From Camelimonas fluminis (GTDB lineage Bacteria > Pseudomonadota > Alphaproteobacteria > Rhizobiales > Beijerinckiaceae), in NCBI RefSeq assembly GCF_014656355.1, contig NZ_BNCG01000004.1, forward strand, positions 62,001 through 126,000: a DNA stretch of 64,000 nucleotides, read 5' to 3'. The notes beneath the pieces were generated by a model. The model searched no databases. It was not told the origin of the DNA and saw only the letters and a list, made by a program, of their open reading frames with translations. How positions within the stretch are numbered: position 1 is the stretch's first letter; every line of letters starts with the position of its first letter. This document shows, piece by piece, positions 44,601 to 53,148 of the stretch. Both the position numbers and the translations under genes were made by a program.

Positions 44601-46315
44601 GCAGCCTCAACAATGGTCTCGCCATAAGTCTTTGGCAACGTGAGCTTGCCGTCGACATGGATGCGCGCCGCGTCGCTGGCGGCGATGACCGGCTGGGCGT
44701 CGAGCCCTCCCGCGGGCAGGAAGATGGTTGTGGGGCCAAAATTGATGACGCCCGCAGTGGACGCCTCGATCACCGGAGCATTCCTGGCGTCGGCTGTCAG
44801 CGTAACCGGCCCGGCAACCGTGAGGACCGCGGCATTGTCCGCGATGACGAGCGGCCCCTCATTGTCTCGGCCGAATGCGACCGCATTGCCGCGGATGATG
44901 ACGTTGGTGTCCGCTCCCGTGACTTCGATGCAGGCGCCGTTGTCGCATTTCAGGGCGACGGGGCCGTTATAGTCGTGCGTTGCATTGTCCTCATGGCGGA
45001 TAACCATGTTGCCATTGGCGTCGGCAACGATGCCGACAGGCGCGATCACCGGCGCCTGCACAACGGACGGAGGCGTCACCGGCGTGATGGAGACATTGCC
45101 AACTGGCGGCAGAACCCAAGGTGGTGGAGGCGGGAAGTCCGGCGTTTCCGTCAAAGGCGTCGTGTTGGCCGCGTTCACCGGGGAGACGCCGTTGCCCAGG
45201 CCCAGGTTGGTGGGGCGCGAAATGACGACAGACCCTGTCGGAGACGGCGCCGCAATGGCTGCCGGCGCGGCCTGCTGCCGGGCATCGTCCTCATCGTCGG
45301 AATCATCCGGAGCCTTATTCCTCATGGCCGCGCGTCGCGCTTCGAGCATCTGCTTCAGCTCCGCTGGGCAGCCCGGCTGGGTCACCGTCGTGGTGGTCTG
45401 GGCAGGCGCCGCTGCCTGGGGAGATGCGGACGGATTCGTGGCTGGGACTTCCAGATTTTCAGCCTGCTGGCTGGACGGAGAAGGGGGGCGGTTGAACCTC
45501 TGCTCGCCGCCGCCCCTGTTAGCCGCCCTGGCGAGCAGGTCGGCAACCTTTTGAGGCGCCTGGATCCTGGCGTATGCGTTATCCTCCTCCTCCCACTCGG
45601 CGTCGTCCGCGGCGTTGTTGTCATCGCTGTCGCTGGCGGTAGCGTCAGACGCAACTGAACCATGACCCCGGTTCCAGCCTGCGCCAGCATGGGGGTCCGA
45701 CGCCGGGCTCTCAAGGGCAGAACCGGCGCCGTTCGCGCCCTGGTTCGCGTTGCTTCTTGCGGCGATGGCAGCCGCGAGGGCGCCCATAAGATCGGTATTG
45801 TTGCTTCCGGCGGGGGCGTTGACCCCCCTCTGTCCGGGCTTTCCTGGCGCAGGGGCCATTTGATCGTTGGTTGGCGCTGGCTTCAGCCTGACGCCGTCAC
45901 GGATCTCGCTGAGGAGATCCTTGTCCATGACAGGATGCGCTGGCGCACGGAGGGCGGACGGCGGTGGTGGTGGCGGCGGCGGCGGGGCGCCGATCGGGGC
46001 AGGCGCTGGCGCGGCGGCGGCCGGCGGCCGGGCCGGGTCAGCGGCCTTGCTTTTGGATCCCGCTTCCGAACGGTCGTTGATCTCTTCGGGCTGGACCCTC
46101 CTCAGCTGTTTTCCCTTGTTAATTGCGCCAAGGAGGCCCGCGTCCATGCGAGGTGGCGCTGGCGCTGGCACAGGGGCTCCGGGGACGCTGAAAATGTCCT
46201 GCGGTGGCGGCGGTGGCGGAGGCGGCGGCGCGGCGGACGCCAACGTTGGATGCAGGACAGCGCAAATGGCCACCCACGTGGCGATGAGCTTCGAAATACA
46301 GTATTTAATGTTCAT
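41627..46315 (-). CDS. Type V autotransporter, beta-helix passenger (copy 2)
   Basis: A 1562-residue paralogue of the next gene downstream. A signal peptide (LIATWVAICAVLHPTLASA) leads into a run of nine prolines, then a disordered Ala/Pro/Asp/Glu-rich region (to about 400), a beta-helix passenger (about 430-1090) with 13 W-x-G units at residues 725-995, an Ala/Pro linker, and a C-terminal barrel (IGAWARMLGGVLTEGASLSQ ... SWRGKAGLRYQW) closely like copy 1. The beta-barrel ends match copy 1 nearly residue for residue (KAGLRYQW). A poly-proline start is unusual for an autotransporter. The passenger's role is unknown; there is no protease motif. Confidence 0.88.
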   Translation of the reverse strand: MNIKYCISKLIATWVAICAVLHPTLASAAPPPPPPPPPQDIFSVPGAPVPAPAPPRMDAGLLGAINKGKQLRRVQPEEINDRSEAGSKSKAADPARPPAAAAPAPAPIGAPPPPPPPPPSALRAPAHPVMDKDLLSEIRDGVRLKPAPTNDQMAPAPGKPGQRGVNAPAGSNNTDLMGALAAAIAARSNANQGANGAGSALESPASDPHAGAGWNRGHGSVASDATASDSDDNNAADDAEWEEEDNAYARIQAPQKVADLLARAANRGGGEQRFNRPPSPSSQQAENLEVPATNPSASPQAAAPAQTTTTVTQPGCPAELKQMLEARRAAMRNKAPDDSDDEDDARQQAAPAAIAAPSPTGSVVISRPTNLGLGNGVSPVNAANTTPLTETPDFPPPPPWVLPPVGNVSITPVTPPSVVQAPVIAPVGIVADANGNMVIRHEDNATHDYNGPVALKCDNGACIEVTGADTNVIIRGNAVAFGRDNEGPLVIADNAAVLTVAGPVTLTADARNAPVIEASTAGVINFGPTTIFLPAGGLDAQPVIAASDAARIHVDGKLTLPKTYGETIVEAAEHGSVTLANAAGVANAIMRGQIGSVLNAGAPLVRITGEGSVTIQGHDIVADAGNLFENEQGSVINFGAGGGKLVLHASDMQLDNGHSGHTLVHIDGAARAASIQATDSKLSALGDSMLVLAEVDATFAGRRVTLLGDIVGYNAPAIDLTLADNSHWTGDLIVDNGVGNLALTDDSYWKGDFHTSESANTASLSTSSWIGSAFLGDASELSVKLVNNGLWSGDMKPEARSASDVKLTAQLSGESVWVGNINASDNARIRVKLDSDSKWLGHARVTDNADIGVSLHDSKWTGDIEATDNARIKTRLQGMSDLSGVFNVGDKALLDVTMNEGARWIGGVIAANDATIDLQIAGNGKFAGGMDVKDNARIMVDLTEAGDWDGSVLAGKNAAIAVRLNDKAAWKGRIVAPDAQAAIVMLDGRSRWEGQGFATSIDLASPDARWNLTGNTHVRDQVLNAGMINLAHTPGAILRTGTYNGADGRIAMAVNLDDAKNSKGNKLIFTQRADGRTTLDVTATGAGGPTTGAGLPVVIAANNQATSTDDAFVLAAPVTAGAHVYALYKGADAAAGERVQNSWHLRSTKLIAPAPAPAPVPAPAPAPAARTPAAPAPVAPAPVAPGGPGAGSPASVDSAPAPVGVASAPVVSGRGFGPDAIPVQATAQGYELPMYRVETPLYGAVPDLARTLSTLTAGSRADRMGAVRAQNGGVAGREGASGEAWIGAWARMLGGVLTEGASLSQTPSVNGAYGGLQAGADLLGYSTPFHEGRFGVFGGHATANTRIRGFAEGAINMAVGSLSVDAASGGVYWTHTGPGGVYVDATVAGSRYQASGKSVRGGGVKVTGHGVTVTVEAGAPLQLGGGFTLEPQAQIIWRMLHLNPLNDRFAHINYRTRNSTRVRFGGRLSWDGKIGDVVVKPFIQAGLWRQTGKVDRVIYNGVTSIPSAIATRGVDLDAGLEVIPTGALSLWASAGASMDLDRSGGRTSRRSWRGKAGLRYQW
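43325..44150 (-). repeat. Trp-x-Gly repeat in passenger of autotransporter 2
   Basis: Thirteen units of 20-26 residues (mostly 22) with cores WTGD, WKGD, WIGS, WSGD, WVGN, WLGH, WTGD, LSGV, WIGG, FAGG, WDGS, WKGR, WEGQ. Many units share DNARI-x-V-x-L in the second half. Confidence 0.8.
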
Positions 46316-47386
46316 AATGTTGTCCGTATAAACAATTAAATTCTAGAAATTACCAAATTATTATTTGCAACCGGCAGATATTTTGGAATTTTTCTCTGGT
46401 CAATTGCTGCCGGGAACGATTTTTGCCGGATTTGCATCTGAAATTTTCAGTGTGATTGTCCAGTTACATTACCAATTATGGGCAGTAAATTTTGGAATCT
46501 TAAAATTTTATGCCCTATAAATATTTGAAATTTGATGTATTTACTTAAATTTTATTCAAGTATCATGAGACATTATTATGATGCTGAGGGTTGTGCAGCA
46601 ATTCGATGCTTGTTTTTGAACGTTCAAGATCAGTTATATGGCTGGTGGCCAAGGCGCGCCGGGATGTCGTGCGCCAGGGTTGCCTGGCGGTGGCGTCGGC
46701 CCTGGATGGCTTCATGGTATTGTCAAATAAAGAGATCGCCTGGCCATGCAGGGCGGAGCGGAGCCAGCAGCGGGGCGCGGGCTGTCGCATGGCTGTTCTG
46801 GAAATCTGGCGGGAGGGCCGGCTGCGGCGGCATGGCGGGTCGCCGGTGCGCCGGTGCGCCTGCAGCTTCGCGACTTCACTACGAGCCATTGCCGGTCAAT
46901 GTCGATCTGGAACCGCGCCTGTTCCCGTTGTCCGGGCGCATTCTCGCCGAAGCAGGTCTGGCCTTGCTGGCAACCATCCGGTCTGCGCGGCAATCTGCGT
47001 CGTCAGGCAAGTCGCTGGGCCAGTCAATGTGCTGGCGGTAAAGCAACCTGGCGGCATGACGTTATATCTTGCGGGTTTTTATGGTCGCATTGACAGTAAA
47101 ATTGTCATCAGAATGTGGTGTCGAGCCATTTCTCTCGCGCAGTCTTTCTCGCGGGCTCTCTCACGCGCGCGCGTTCTTGTTTAATTTTAATACGAGTATA
47201 ATCTCATTGGAAAATCTGTTTCAGGTCGGCAAAAATGTACGCGCACCGTTTCCGGAATGGCCAGACTGGGGACGGCTGGCAGTGTCGCGCCGAACGCTCC
47301 CCGGGCGTTGTCGCCAGCGCGCCCGGGAGCTTCCGGCGGCCGTTTCGCACCGGCGTCAGGCAGGGGGCTGGCCAGGCGGCGTGCTC
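46316..47386. other. 1-kb gene-free region, AT-rich upstream of autotransporter 2
   Basis: Bases 46316-46620 are strikingly AT-rich against a GC-rich background and probably hold the autotransporter 2 promoter; TTTTGGAAT words occur near 46382 and 46489. The remainder (46620-47386) is of mixed composition. Open frames there (46532-47041, 46591-47184) lack recognisable domains and are not called. Confidence 0.5.
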
Positions 47387-48400
47387 TCAACCGCCCTTGT
47401 CTCCATTGTCGAACAGATGGCCGGCGACCTCGGTAAAGGTTGGCGCTGGCAGGGCGTGAAACGGCATTGGCCGGCAGGCGTCGATGGCGGCGAGACCGAC
47501 GCGGGCGGTGAGCATGCCGTTCAGCACGCCTTCGCCAAGGCGCGCCGAGACCTTTGCCGCCAGGCCAAGGCCCATGGCCTGTTGCACCAGGCCGTCGCCC
47601 GCCGCCATGCCGCCGGTGACCGCCAGATGCGCCGCCACATTGCGCGCCAGGCGCAGGAAACCAAAAAATCCTGGCCGGCCACCATAAATCGCCGCCAGCC
47701 GGCGCACCAGCGTAAACGACGAATACAGGACGAAGCCCACGTCGACGATGGCGCGCGGGCTCACCGCCGTCACCAGCGACACCTGCTTCGCCGCCCGCGC
47801 CACCGCCTGCCGCGCCTGGCGGTCAAGCGGCGCCATCAGTTCGCGCTCGGCGATGGCCAGACGGTCCTGGGCGTCGATAATCGTTTCATCGATGCTGGCC
47901 AGGGCTGTCCGCGCCCGCGCCGTGTCGGCGCGCGCCGCATAGAGCGCATCCAGATCCTTCACCACCGCCCGCGCCTCGCGGTCGCTGTTGGCGGCATGGG
48001 CGTCGCCGGCTGCCTGACGCAGGCGTTCGATCCTGCGCTCGCGCAGCACCCCCAGCGTCTCGCGGGCGAGCAGGCCAAACAGGGCTAGGCCGGCGAGGGC
48101 CGCGAGCGCGATCGCCGCCCAGGCAAGGCCGGGATTGATCTCGAACAGCCGTCGCACCAGGGAATCGATCCACAGGCCGACGCCGAAAACCGTCAGGCCG
48201 CCCAGCGCCGACAGCAGCAGGCCAACCCATGGCGCCCGCCGCCGGGGCGGCTCAACTGGCGTCAAAAGCGCGTCGATGATCTCGCCAGACTCCTCGGCCA
48301 CGACAATGCGCGCCTGCGGTTCGGGCGCATGGGCGATGTCAGCCGGAATGGCGGCGACGTCGGCGCTGTCGAGGCGGAAGGCGCGGGGTCGGTTGCTCAT
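47387..48400 (-). CDS. YcjF/DUF697-family membrane protein
   Basis: A 337-residue protein with two adjacent membrane helices near the N-terminal third (WVGLLLSALGGLTVFGVGLW and LAWAAIALAALAGLALFGLL), a charged helical hairpin (about 120-190), and the C-terminal DUF697 domain (VSPRAIVDVGFVLYSSFTLVRRLAAIYGGRPGFFGFLRL). It belongs to the YcjF family (TIGR01620), of unknown function, linked to envelope stress in E. coli. It follows ycjX on the same strand, as elsewhere. The start is ATG 48400 or GTG 48427; neither has a decisive ribosome-binding site. Confidence 0.85.
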   Translation of the reverse strand: MSNRPRAFRLDSADVAAIPADIAHAPEPQARIVVAEESGEIIDALLTPVEPPRRRAPWVGLLLSALGGLTVFGVGLWIDSLVRRLFEINPGLAWAAIALAALAGLALFGLLARETLGVLRERRIERLRQAAGDAHAANSDREARAVVKDLDALYAARADTARARTALASIDETIIDAQDRLAIAERELMAPLDRQARQAVARAAKQVSLVTAVSPRAIVDVGFVLYSSFTLVRRLAAIYGGRPGFFGFLRLARNVAAHLAVTGGMAAGDGLVQQAMGLGLAAKVSARLGEGVLNGMLTARVGLAAIDACRPMPFHALPAPTFTEVAGHLFDNGDKGG

Positions 48401-48447
48401 AGGTGTTTGCCCATTGGCCGCTTGCACTCCAGTTTGGGACCAGGTTT

Positions 48448-49896
48448 TCAGGCCAGACGGTCGGCGAGCAGGAATTCCAGCGCACGGTCGAGGCGGATAT
48501 GGGGCAGGGCGTGCATGCGGCCCGCCGCGTCCAGAAATGGCGCCGGCGGCCGGAAGCGCGGAAACCGCAACGAACCAGGCGCAATCGCCCCTTCAAACAC
48601 CGCCTCCGGCCGCTCTGGAAGCTCGCCGGGGAAGATCGCCGCTTCGGTCAGACCGTCAAATGCCTGTCCGTCGATGGTTTCGCCGGCTTCTGGCGTGCCG
48701 ACGATGGCCGGCAGCTTCACGCCGTTCTCGCGCACCATGGCTTCACGCGTCGCCCGCACGGAGGCCAGCGCCACCGTGCCGACCCGCGCGCCCGCGCCCT
48801 CGGTGCGCCGGATGGCCCGGTCCACCAGCAACCGCAGGATCGCGTCCAGCCGGGCGTGGCCTGACTGGTGCAGGTGGTCCGCCTTGGTGGCGGCGAACAG
48901 CACGCGATCAATGCGCGGCATGAAGATGCGCGACGCGAGCGAATTGCGTCCGGCGCGGAAAGCCAGCAATACCCGGTCGATGGCGACTTCCAGCTCGGCC
49001 AGCGCCGCCGGCCCCCGGTCCAGCGCCGCCAGCACGTCCACCAGCACCAGCTGCCGGTCCAGCCGGGCGAAGTGCTCGCGGAAAAACGGCCCGACCACCC
49101 GGCTCTTGTAAGCCTCGAACCGGCGCTCCATCAGCGCGCCCATCGTGTCGGACGCCGGCGTCGCCCCCTTCAGGTCGAGCGGCGCAAAGGTGAGGGCGGG
49201 CGAGCCGGCGAGGTCCCCCGGCATCAGGAACCGTCCCGGGGGCGTGGTGGCCACCGCTTCCGGCCCGGCGCGCAGCGCGGCGAGATAGGTCTTGAACGCA
49301 TCGGCCACGCGCTCGGCCAGCGCTTCGTCGGCTGCTCCGCCCGCGTCGGTTTCAGCCAGCGCGGCCAGCCAGGGGCCCGCGATGGCGGCCCGGTCTGACC
49401 GGCGCGCGGCCGCGATGGTCTCGCGCGCCCAGTCCGCGTAGCTTTCATCGAGCAGGGCGAGATCGGTCAGCCACTCGCCGGGATAGTCCACCACGTCCAG
49501 GTTGAGCGTCGCTGGTCCCTTGCGCCAGCCGCTGGCGCGCTCATAGTCGATGGCGATGCGCAACTCGGCGATGCGGTTGGTGGATTGTGGCCAACGCCGC
49601 TCCGGTCCGGTCATGGCTTCCAGATAGGTCTCATAGGGGAAGCGCGGCACGTCGTCGTCCGGCTGGTGCGCCAGCCGCGCCCGGCGGATGCGCCCCTCGG
49701 CGGCGGCGCGAAACACCGGCATCGGCGTCACTTCCAGCAGGTGGTGCACCATGGCGGTGGTGAAAACGGTCTTGCCGGAGCGGGAGAGGCCGGTGACGCC
49801 CAGCCGGACGCCTGGCTGGATGGCGCTGAGAGCGAAATCCGCGGCGTTGCGGATCGCGTCATAGGTCTGTGAGAAAACAGTTCCGCTTCCGCTCAA
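48448..49896 (-). CDS. YcjX-family P-loop protein (DUF463)
   Basis: A 482-residue nucleotide-binding protein of the YcjX family: P-loop VTGLSRSGKTVFTTAMVHHLL, LDVVDYPGEWLTDLALL (DxxG-like), RLDRQLVLVDVLAAL and LFAATKADHLHQSGH (TKxD). YcjX-like proteins are GTP/ATP-binding and of uncertain role, paired with YcjF. The start is read as TTG 49896 because AAGGAG sits 8 bases upstream; a longer TTG frame to 49956 adds 20 residues that do not look conserved. Co-transcribed with the YcjF gene. Confidence 0.87.
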   Translation of the reverse strand: MSGSGTVFSQTYDAIRNAADFALSAIQPGVRLGVTGLSRSGKTVFTTAMVHHLLEVTPMPVFRAAAEGRIRRARLAHQPDDDVPRFPYETYLEAMTGPERRWPQSTNRIAELRIAIDYERASGWRKGPATLNLDVVDYPGEWLTDLALLDESYADWARETIAAARRSDRAAIAGPWLAALAETDAGGAADEALAERVADAFKTYLAALRAGPEAVATTPPGRFLMPGDLAGSPALTFAPLDLKGATPASDTMGALMERRFEAYKSRVVGPFFREHFARLDRQLVLVDVLAALDRGPAALAELEVAIDRVLLAFRAGRNSLASRIFMPRIDRVLFAATKADHLHQSGHARLDAILRLLVDRAIRRTEGAGARVGTVALASVRATREAMVRENGVKLPAIVGTPEAGETIDGQAFDGLTEAAIFPGELPERPEAVFEGAIAPGSLRFPRFRPPAPFLDAAGRMHALPHIRLDRALEFLLADRLA

Positions 49897-50108
49897 ATGC
49901 AACGCTCCTTGAGGCTCCGGCCACCCAGGAAAGGGGCCGCGCGTCAGATCAGGCAAATGGGGCCGGTCCGAAGACCGGGTGGCAGGAGTAACCGCGACGG
50001 CGACGCATGCAGAATATGGGAAGCCGCCCGACTTTCGCCAGTCGTTGGCGGTGACAGCTGGTCGACGCAGATTTGTCCGGCGCTTGCATATTGGTGCGGG
50101 AGGGATCG

Positions 50109-50810
50109 ATGATTCTCAAGGCGCAGGTCTGGTTCATGCGGGAGGGCGCGGCATGGGCCGGATCAGGCGGGCTTCCCGGCCGGGGTGATCCTGACGCCCC
50201 GGAGGCGGTGGGACGGGTGCTCGTCGGCAGCGACTGGTCAGCTTTCCACGAACGGAAGGATGACGGCCATTTGACGCTGCTGACGCATGGGGCCAGTCCG
50301 CCGAACGGGTGCGTGATGATTGAAAACGCATGGCATGACGACAGCCAGCTTGCGGAGATTGTCGACGATCTGCGTCTCCGCCTGGGTCCATTCCATGTGT
50401 TGCGGCTTGTGGCATGCCACGGGGCGGAAGGCGGCGCGGCCTCGCTCGCCAGCAAGCTGTCGGAGCGTTTGCCTGGCTTGCGCATCCATGCGTTTGAAGG
50501 CGAGGCTACCGCCATTACCACCGAAAGCCTGCGGCGCATACTTGGGGAAAAGACCGGGCGCACCATCACGCTGCCAGGTCAAGCGCTGCCTGCCTTCCGT
50601 GGTCTGGTCCTGCAGGTCAGCGCGCCGGGGCAGCCATTCCGCCCGTCGGGCCGGGAGGTCATCTTCCAGGCCGGCGCCCAGCTTGAACACGCCCGTCCCT
50701 ATAGCTGGGAGCAACTCCCCGGCCGGGTTCGCCGCGCGGACTGCGACGTTCGCCATTTTGCGGGAAGCCTGGATTATTTTCGTGAGGCGGCGGCCGGCGG
50801 GCTGATGTGA
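50109..50810 (+). CDS. Hypothetical protein with clan CD cysteine peptidase-like His/Cys motifs
   Basis: A 233-residue cytoplasmic protein (no signal peptide) not recognised as a named family. Residues 54-115 hold LTLLTHGAS (His60-Gly61) and, 42 residues later, LRLVACHGAEGGAASLASKL (Ala102-Cys103, Gly105). The H-G ... (A)C-x-G arrangement on two beta strands is the catalytic layout of clan CD cysteine peptidases (caspase, C80, CHAT and gingipain groups). ATG 50109 has GGGAGG directly upstream. It stands alone between ycjX and sixA; no substrate or partner is evident. The assignment is motif-level inference only. Confidence 0.6.
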   Translation: MILKAQVWFMREGAAWAGSGGLPGRGDPDAPEAVGRVLVGSDWSAFHERKDDGHLTLLTHGASPPNGCVMIENAWHDDSQLAEIVDDLRLRLGPFHVLRLVACHGAEGGAASLASKLSERLPGLRIHAFEGEATAITTESLRRILGEKTGRTITLPGQALPAFRGLVLQVSAPGQPFRPSGREVIFQAGAQLEHARPYSWEQLPGRVRRADCDVRHFAGSLDYFREAAAGGLM

Positions 50811-50861
50811 GGGCCGCCAGGGCGGGGCGCTCCAGTTCTCCCCAGCTCTCCCCGGTCTTCC

Positions 50862-51428
50862 TCAGTCCTCATGATCCTCCGCCATGCCTTCAAGGGTGCG
50901 GGGCGTGACGAAACGGTCGAGGCGGCCGCTGCGCGGCGTCACTTCCGCCCAGGAGCCGATATTGAAGTCGATCACCGCCAGGCCGCCGGTGGGATATTTT
51001 TGCGACAGGCGGGCGAAGGCGTAGCGGTCGCCATGGCCGACCAGCATGTGCGCCAGCTCCTCAAAACCGGGATTGTGCCCCACCAGCAACAATGAATGCG
51101 CCGGGCGACCATCCTGAACCACGTGATCGTCCTGGATCACATGCAGCAGATCCTCCACCCGGGCCTCATAAATGCGCGGTTCATACACAACCGGGATGGT
51201 CTCGCCGGGGAAGGCCCTGGCGATTTCCTCGCCAACCAGGTCCCAGGTCTGGCGGGTGCGGGTCGCGGTCGAGACAATGGCGAGGTCGGGAAGCAGATTT
51301 TCCTGCGTCATGTAGGCGCCCATCAGCGGCGCGGCCTTGCGCCCCCGATCCGCCAGCGGCCGGTCCGGATCGCGCACGTCCCTGGGCCAGGCCGCCTTTG
51401 CATGACGCAGCAACATCAGGCGCAACAT
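50862..51428 (-). CDS. sixA: SixA-type histidine phosphatase
   Basis: A 188-residue histidine phosphatase superfamily protein: LLRHAKAAWPRD at the N-terminus (RHxK form typical of SixA), LADRGRKAAPLMGAYM, STATRTRQTWDL and the second active-site His in LLLVGHNPGFEELAHML. SixA dephosphorylates phosphohistidine in HPt domains or PTS-like proteins. The start is fixed by AGGGGAA upstream of ATG 51428. Length is a little above E. coli SixA (161 aa). CckA, a phosphorelay kinase, lies 9 kb away; any link is speculative. Confidence 0.85.
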   Translation of the reverse strand: MLRLMLLRHAKAAWPRDVRDPDRPLADRGRKAAPLMGAYMTQENLLPDLAIVSTATRTRQTWDLVGEEIARAFPGETIPVVYEPRIYEARVEDLLHVIQDDHVVQDGRPAHSLLLVGHNPGFEELAHMLVGHGDRYAFARLSQKYPTGGLAVIDFNIGSWAEVTPRSGRLDRFVTPRTLEGMAEDHED

Positions 51429-51751
51429 TTCAATTCCCCTGTCGCGGTTGTTTGGGTCCCGGCCGGGCCAGACGCGTGACGGACGGGCGCGCCTGGTCGC
51501 GGCGCCGGCAGGCCGCCCCTCCGCCCGGCGTCCCTTTATATGTGTATTTAAAGCATGCCGCCGGAAAGTGGAAACGCCGGCCTGAAAGCGCCTGCAGGAA
51601 TATGTCGCGCTGGCGAAACCTGGCGGACTGTGGCGTGCTGCTGCGAAAGTAGCGGGAAAACCTGGCGCGTGGGTCGGGCCTGAGACTTGCCCAAACGTGC
51701 GTTCGCCATCATGAATACGCCACCTGTTTCTGCATCGGGAGGAAATCCAAA
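51429..51751. other. Divergent intergenic region
   Basis: A promoter region between sixA and the alcohol dehydrogenase gene. An AT-rich patch at 51535-51555 is the only clear feature; no gene is seen. Confidence 0.5.
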
Positions 51752-52798
51752 ATGAGAAGTTATCGCCTGGCCGAATTTGGAGCGCCTCTCGAGACGGTGG
51801 ACCTCGAAACGCCGACCCCGGAGGGCAAGCAGGTTCTGCTGAAGGTGAAGGCTTCCGGCGTTTGCCACAGCGACATCCATATCTGGGAAGGCAGCTACGA
51901 CCTTGGCGGCGGTCGCAAGATGCAGATGAAGGGCATTCCGCTGCCCCTGACCATGGGTCACGAGATCGTTGGCGAAGTGGTCGCCGTCGGTCCCGAAGCG
52001 GAAGGCGTCAAGGTCGGCGAGACCCGCCTCGTGTTCCCGTGGATCGGCTGTGGCCACTGCAGCATCTGCGCCGCCGGCGACGAGCACCTGTGCAACCGTC
52101 CCAAGGCGCTGGGCGTGACCTGTGACGGCGGTTACTCCGATCACATGGTGGTTTCCGATCCCAAATATCTGCTCGACATCACCGGCATCGCCCCGGACGT
52201 CGCGGCCCCTTACGCCTGCTCGGGCCTCACCACCTACAGCGCCCTGAAAAAGTTCAGCAGCTTCCTGTCGACCGATCCGATCCTGATTCTGGGCGCCGGC
52301 GGCCTTGGCCTGATGGCCCTGACCCTGCTGAAGGCGATGAACGCGAAGGGCGCGGTTGTCGTCGACATCGATCCGGCCAAGCGTGACGCCGCCGTGGCTG
52401 CTGGCGCGATCGCCGCCATCGATCCCACCGCGCCGGACGCGGTGAAGCAGATCATGGCCGCGGCTGGCGGCGGCGTGCGCGGCGCGCTCGATCTGGTCGG
52501 CAACACCGCCACCACGTCGCTGGGCTTCGATGCGCTGGGCAAGGGCGGCAAGCTGGTCATCGTCGGCCTGTTCGGCGGTCAGGCCAACTGGTCGCTGCCG
52601 ATGTTCCCGATCAAGGCGGCCACCGTGCAGGGCTCGTTCGTCGGCAGCCTCGCGGAACTGCATGAACTGATTGATCTGGTGAAGGCAGGCAAGGTCCCCA
52701 TGGTGCCGCTGATCCACCGTCCGCTGAAGGACGTGGCGGCGACGCTCGAAGACCTGCGCCTCGGCCGCATCGTCGGTCGCGCCGTCCTGACGCCCTGA
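51752..52798 (+). CDS. Zinc-dependent alcohol dehydrogenase, MDR superfamily
   Basis: A 348-residue medium-chain dehydrogenase. Catalytic zinc ligands are seen at Cys38 (GVCHSD) and His70-Glu71 (GHE), and the structural zinc lobe has Cys100, 103, 106 and 114 (GCGHCSICAAGDEHLC). The Rossmann loop is GAGGLGLMAL with a downstream VVVDID, so NAD is likely. The ATG is preceded by GGGAGGAAA. Substrate is not evident; its independent promoter and terminator suggest it is transcribed alone. Confidence 0.9.
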   Translation: MRSYRLAEFGAPLETVDLETPTPEGKQVLLKVKASGVCHSDIHIWEGSYDLGGGRKMQMKGIPLPLTMGHEIVGEVVAVGPEAEGVKVGETRLVFPWIGCGHCSICAAGDEHLCNRPKALGVTCDGGYSDHMVVSDPKYLLDITGIAPDVAAPYACSGLTTYSALKKFSSFLSTDPILILGAGGLGLMALTLLKAMNAKGAVVVDIDPAKRDAAVAAGAIAAIDPTAPDAVKQIMAAAGGGVRGALDLVGNTATTSLGFDALGKGGKLVIVGLFGGQANWSLPMFPIKAATVQGSFVGSLAELHELIDLVKAGKVPMVPLIHRPLKDVAATLEDLRLGRIVGRAVLTP

Positions 52799-52816
52799 GT
52801 GAAGAGGCCGCGCGTT

Positions 52817-52860
52817 CTCCAGCTTCAGGGCGAGCTTCCCAGAAGCTGGAGCGACTTTTT
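52817..52860 (+). terminator. Terminator after alcohol dehydrogenase
   Basis: 10-bp stem CTCCAGCTTC/GAAGCTGGAG with a 15-base loop, then GCGACTTTTT, 19 bases after the stop. The 288 bases from 52861 to 53148 contain no gene. Confidence 0.75.
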
Positions 52861-53148
52861 GTGAAGCAGTCGCGACCAGCCAAAGAACGGGTGTGTCCGG
52901 TGAGCCAGCTTTCACCGGAAATGCTCAGCCGGGGATCGCGTCAGGAAAACGTGGATCTGGGGGCAGAGGAAGGACGGGCGGCCTGCCATTGGAACCGTTC
53001 CATACATTGTGAACAGCCCAGGGTTGCCTGTATCATCTGATTCGCGTCGCCCGGCCGCCATGCCGGACGACGGTTCCCTGTTTTCCCGTGCCGGCTGGCG
53101 CGGCGTTGCGACGCCAGCCGCCGGTGTCTCCAGACAGGACGTGGCTAC

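Noticed and set aside
46532-47184. Two overlapping plus-strand frames in the gene-free kilobase
   Set aside because: No recognisable domain or conserved-looking hydrophobic pattern, poor start contexts, and odd Cys/Trp/Arg content.
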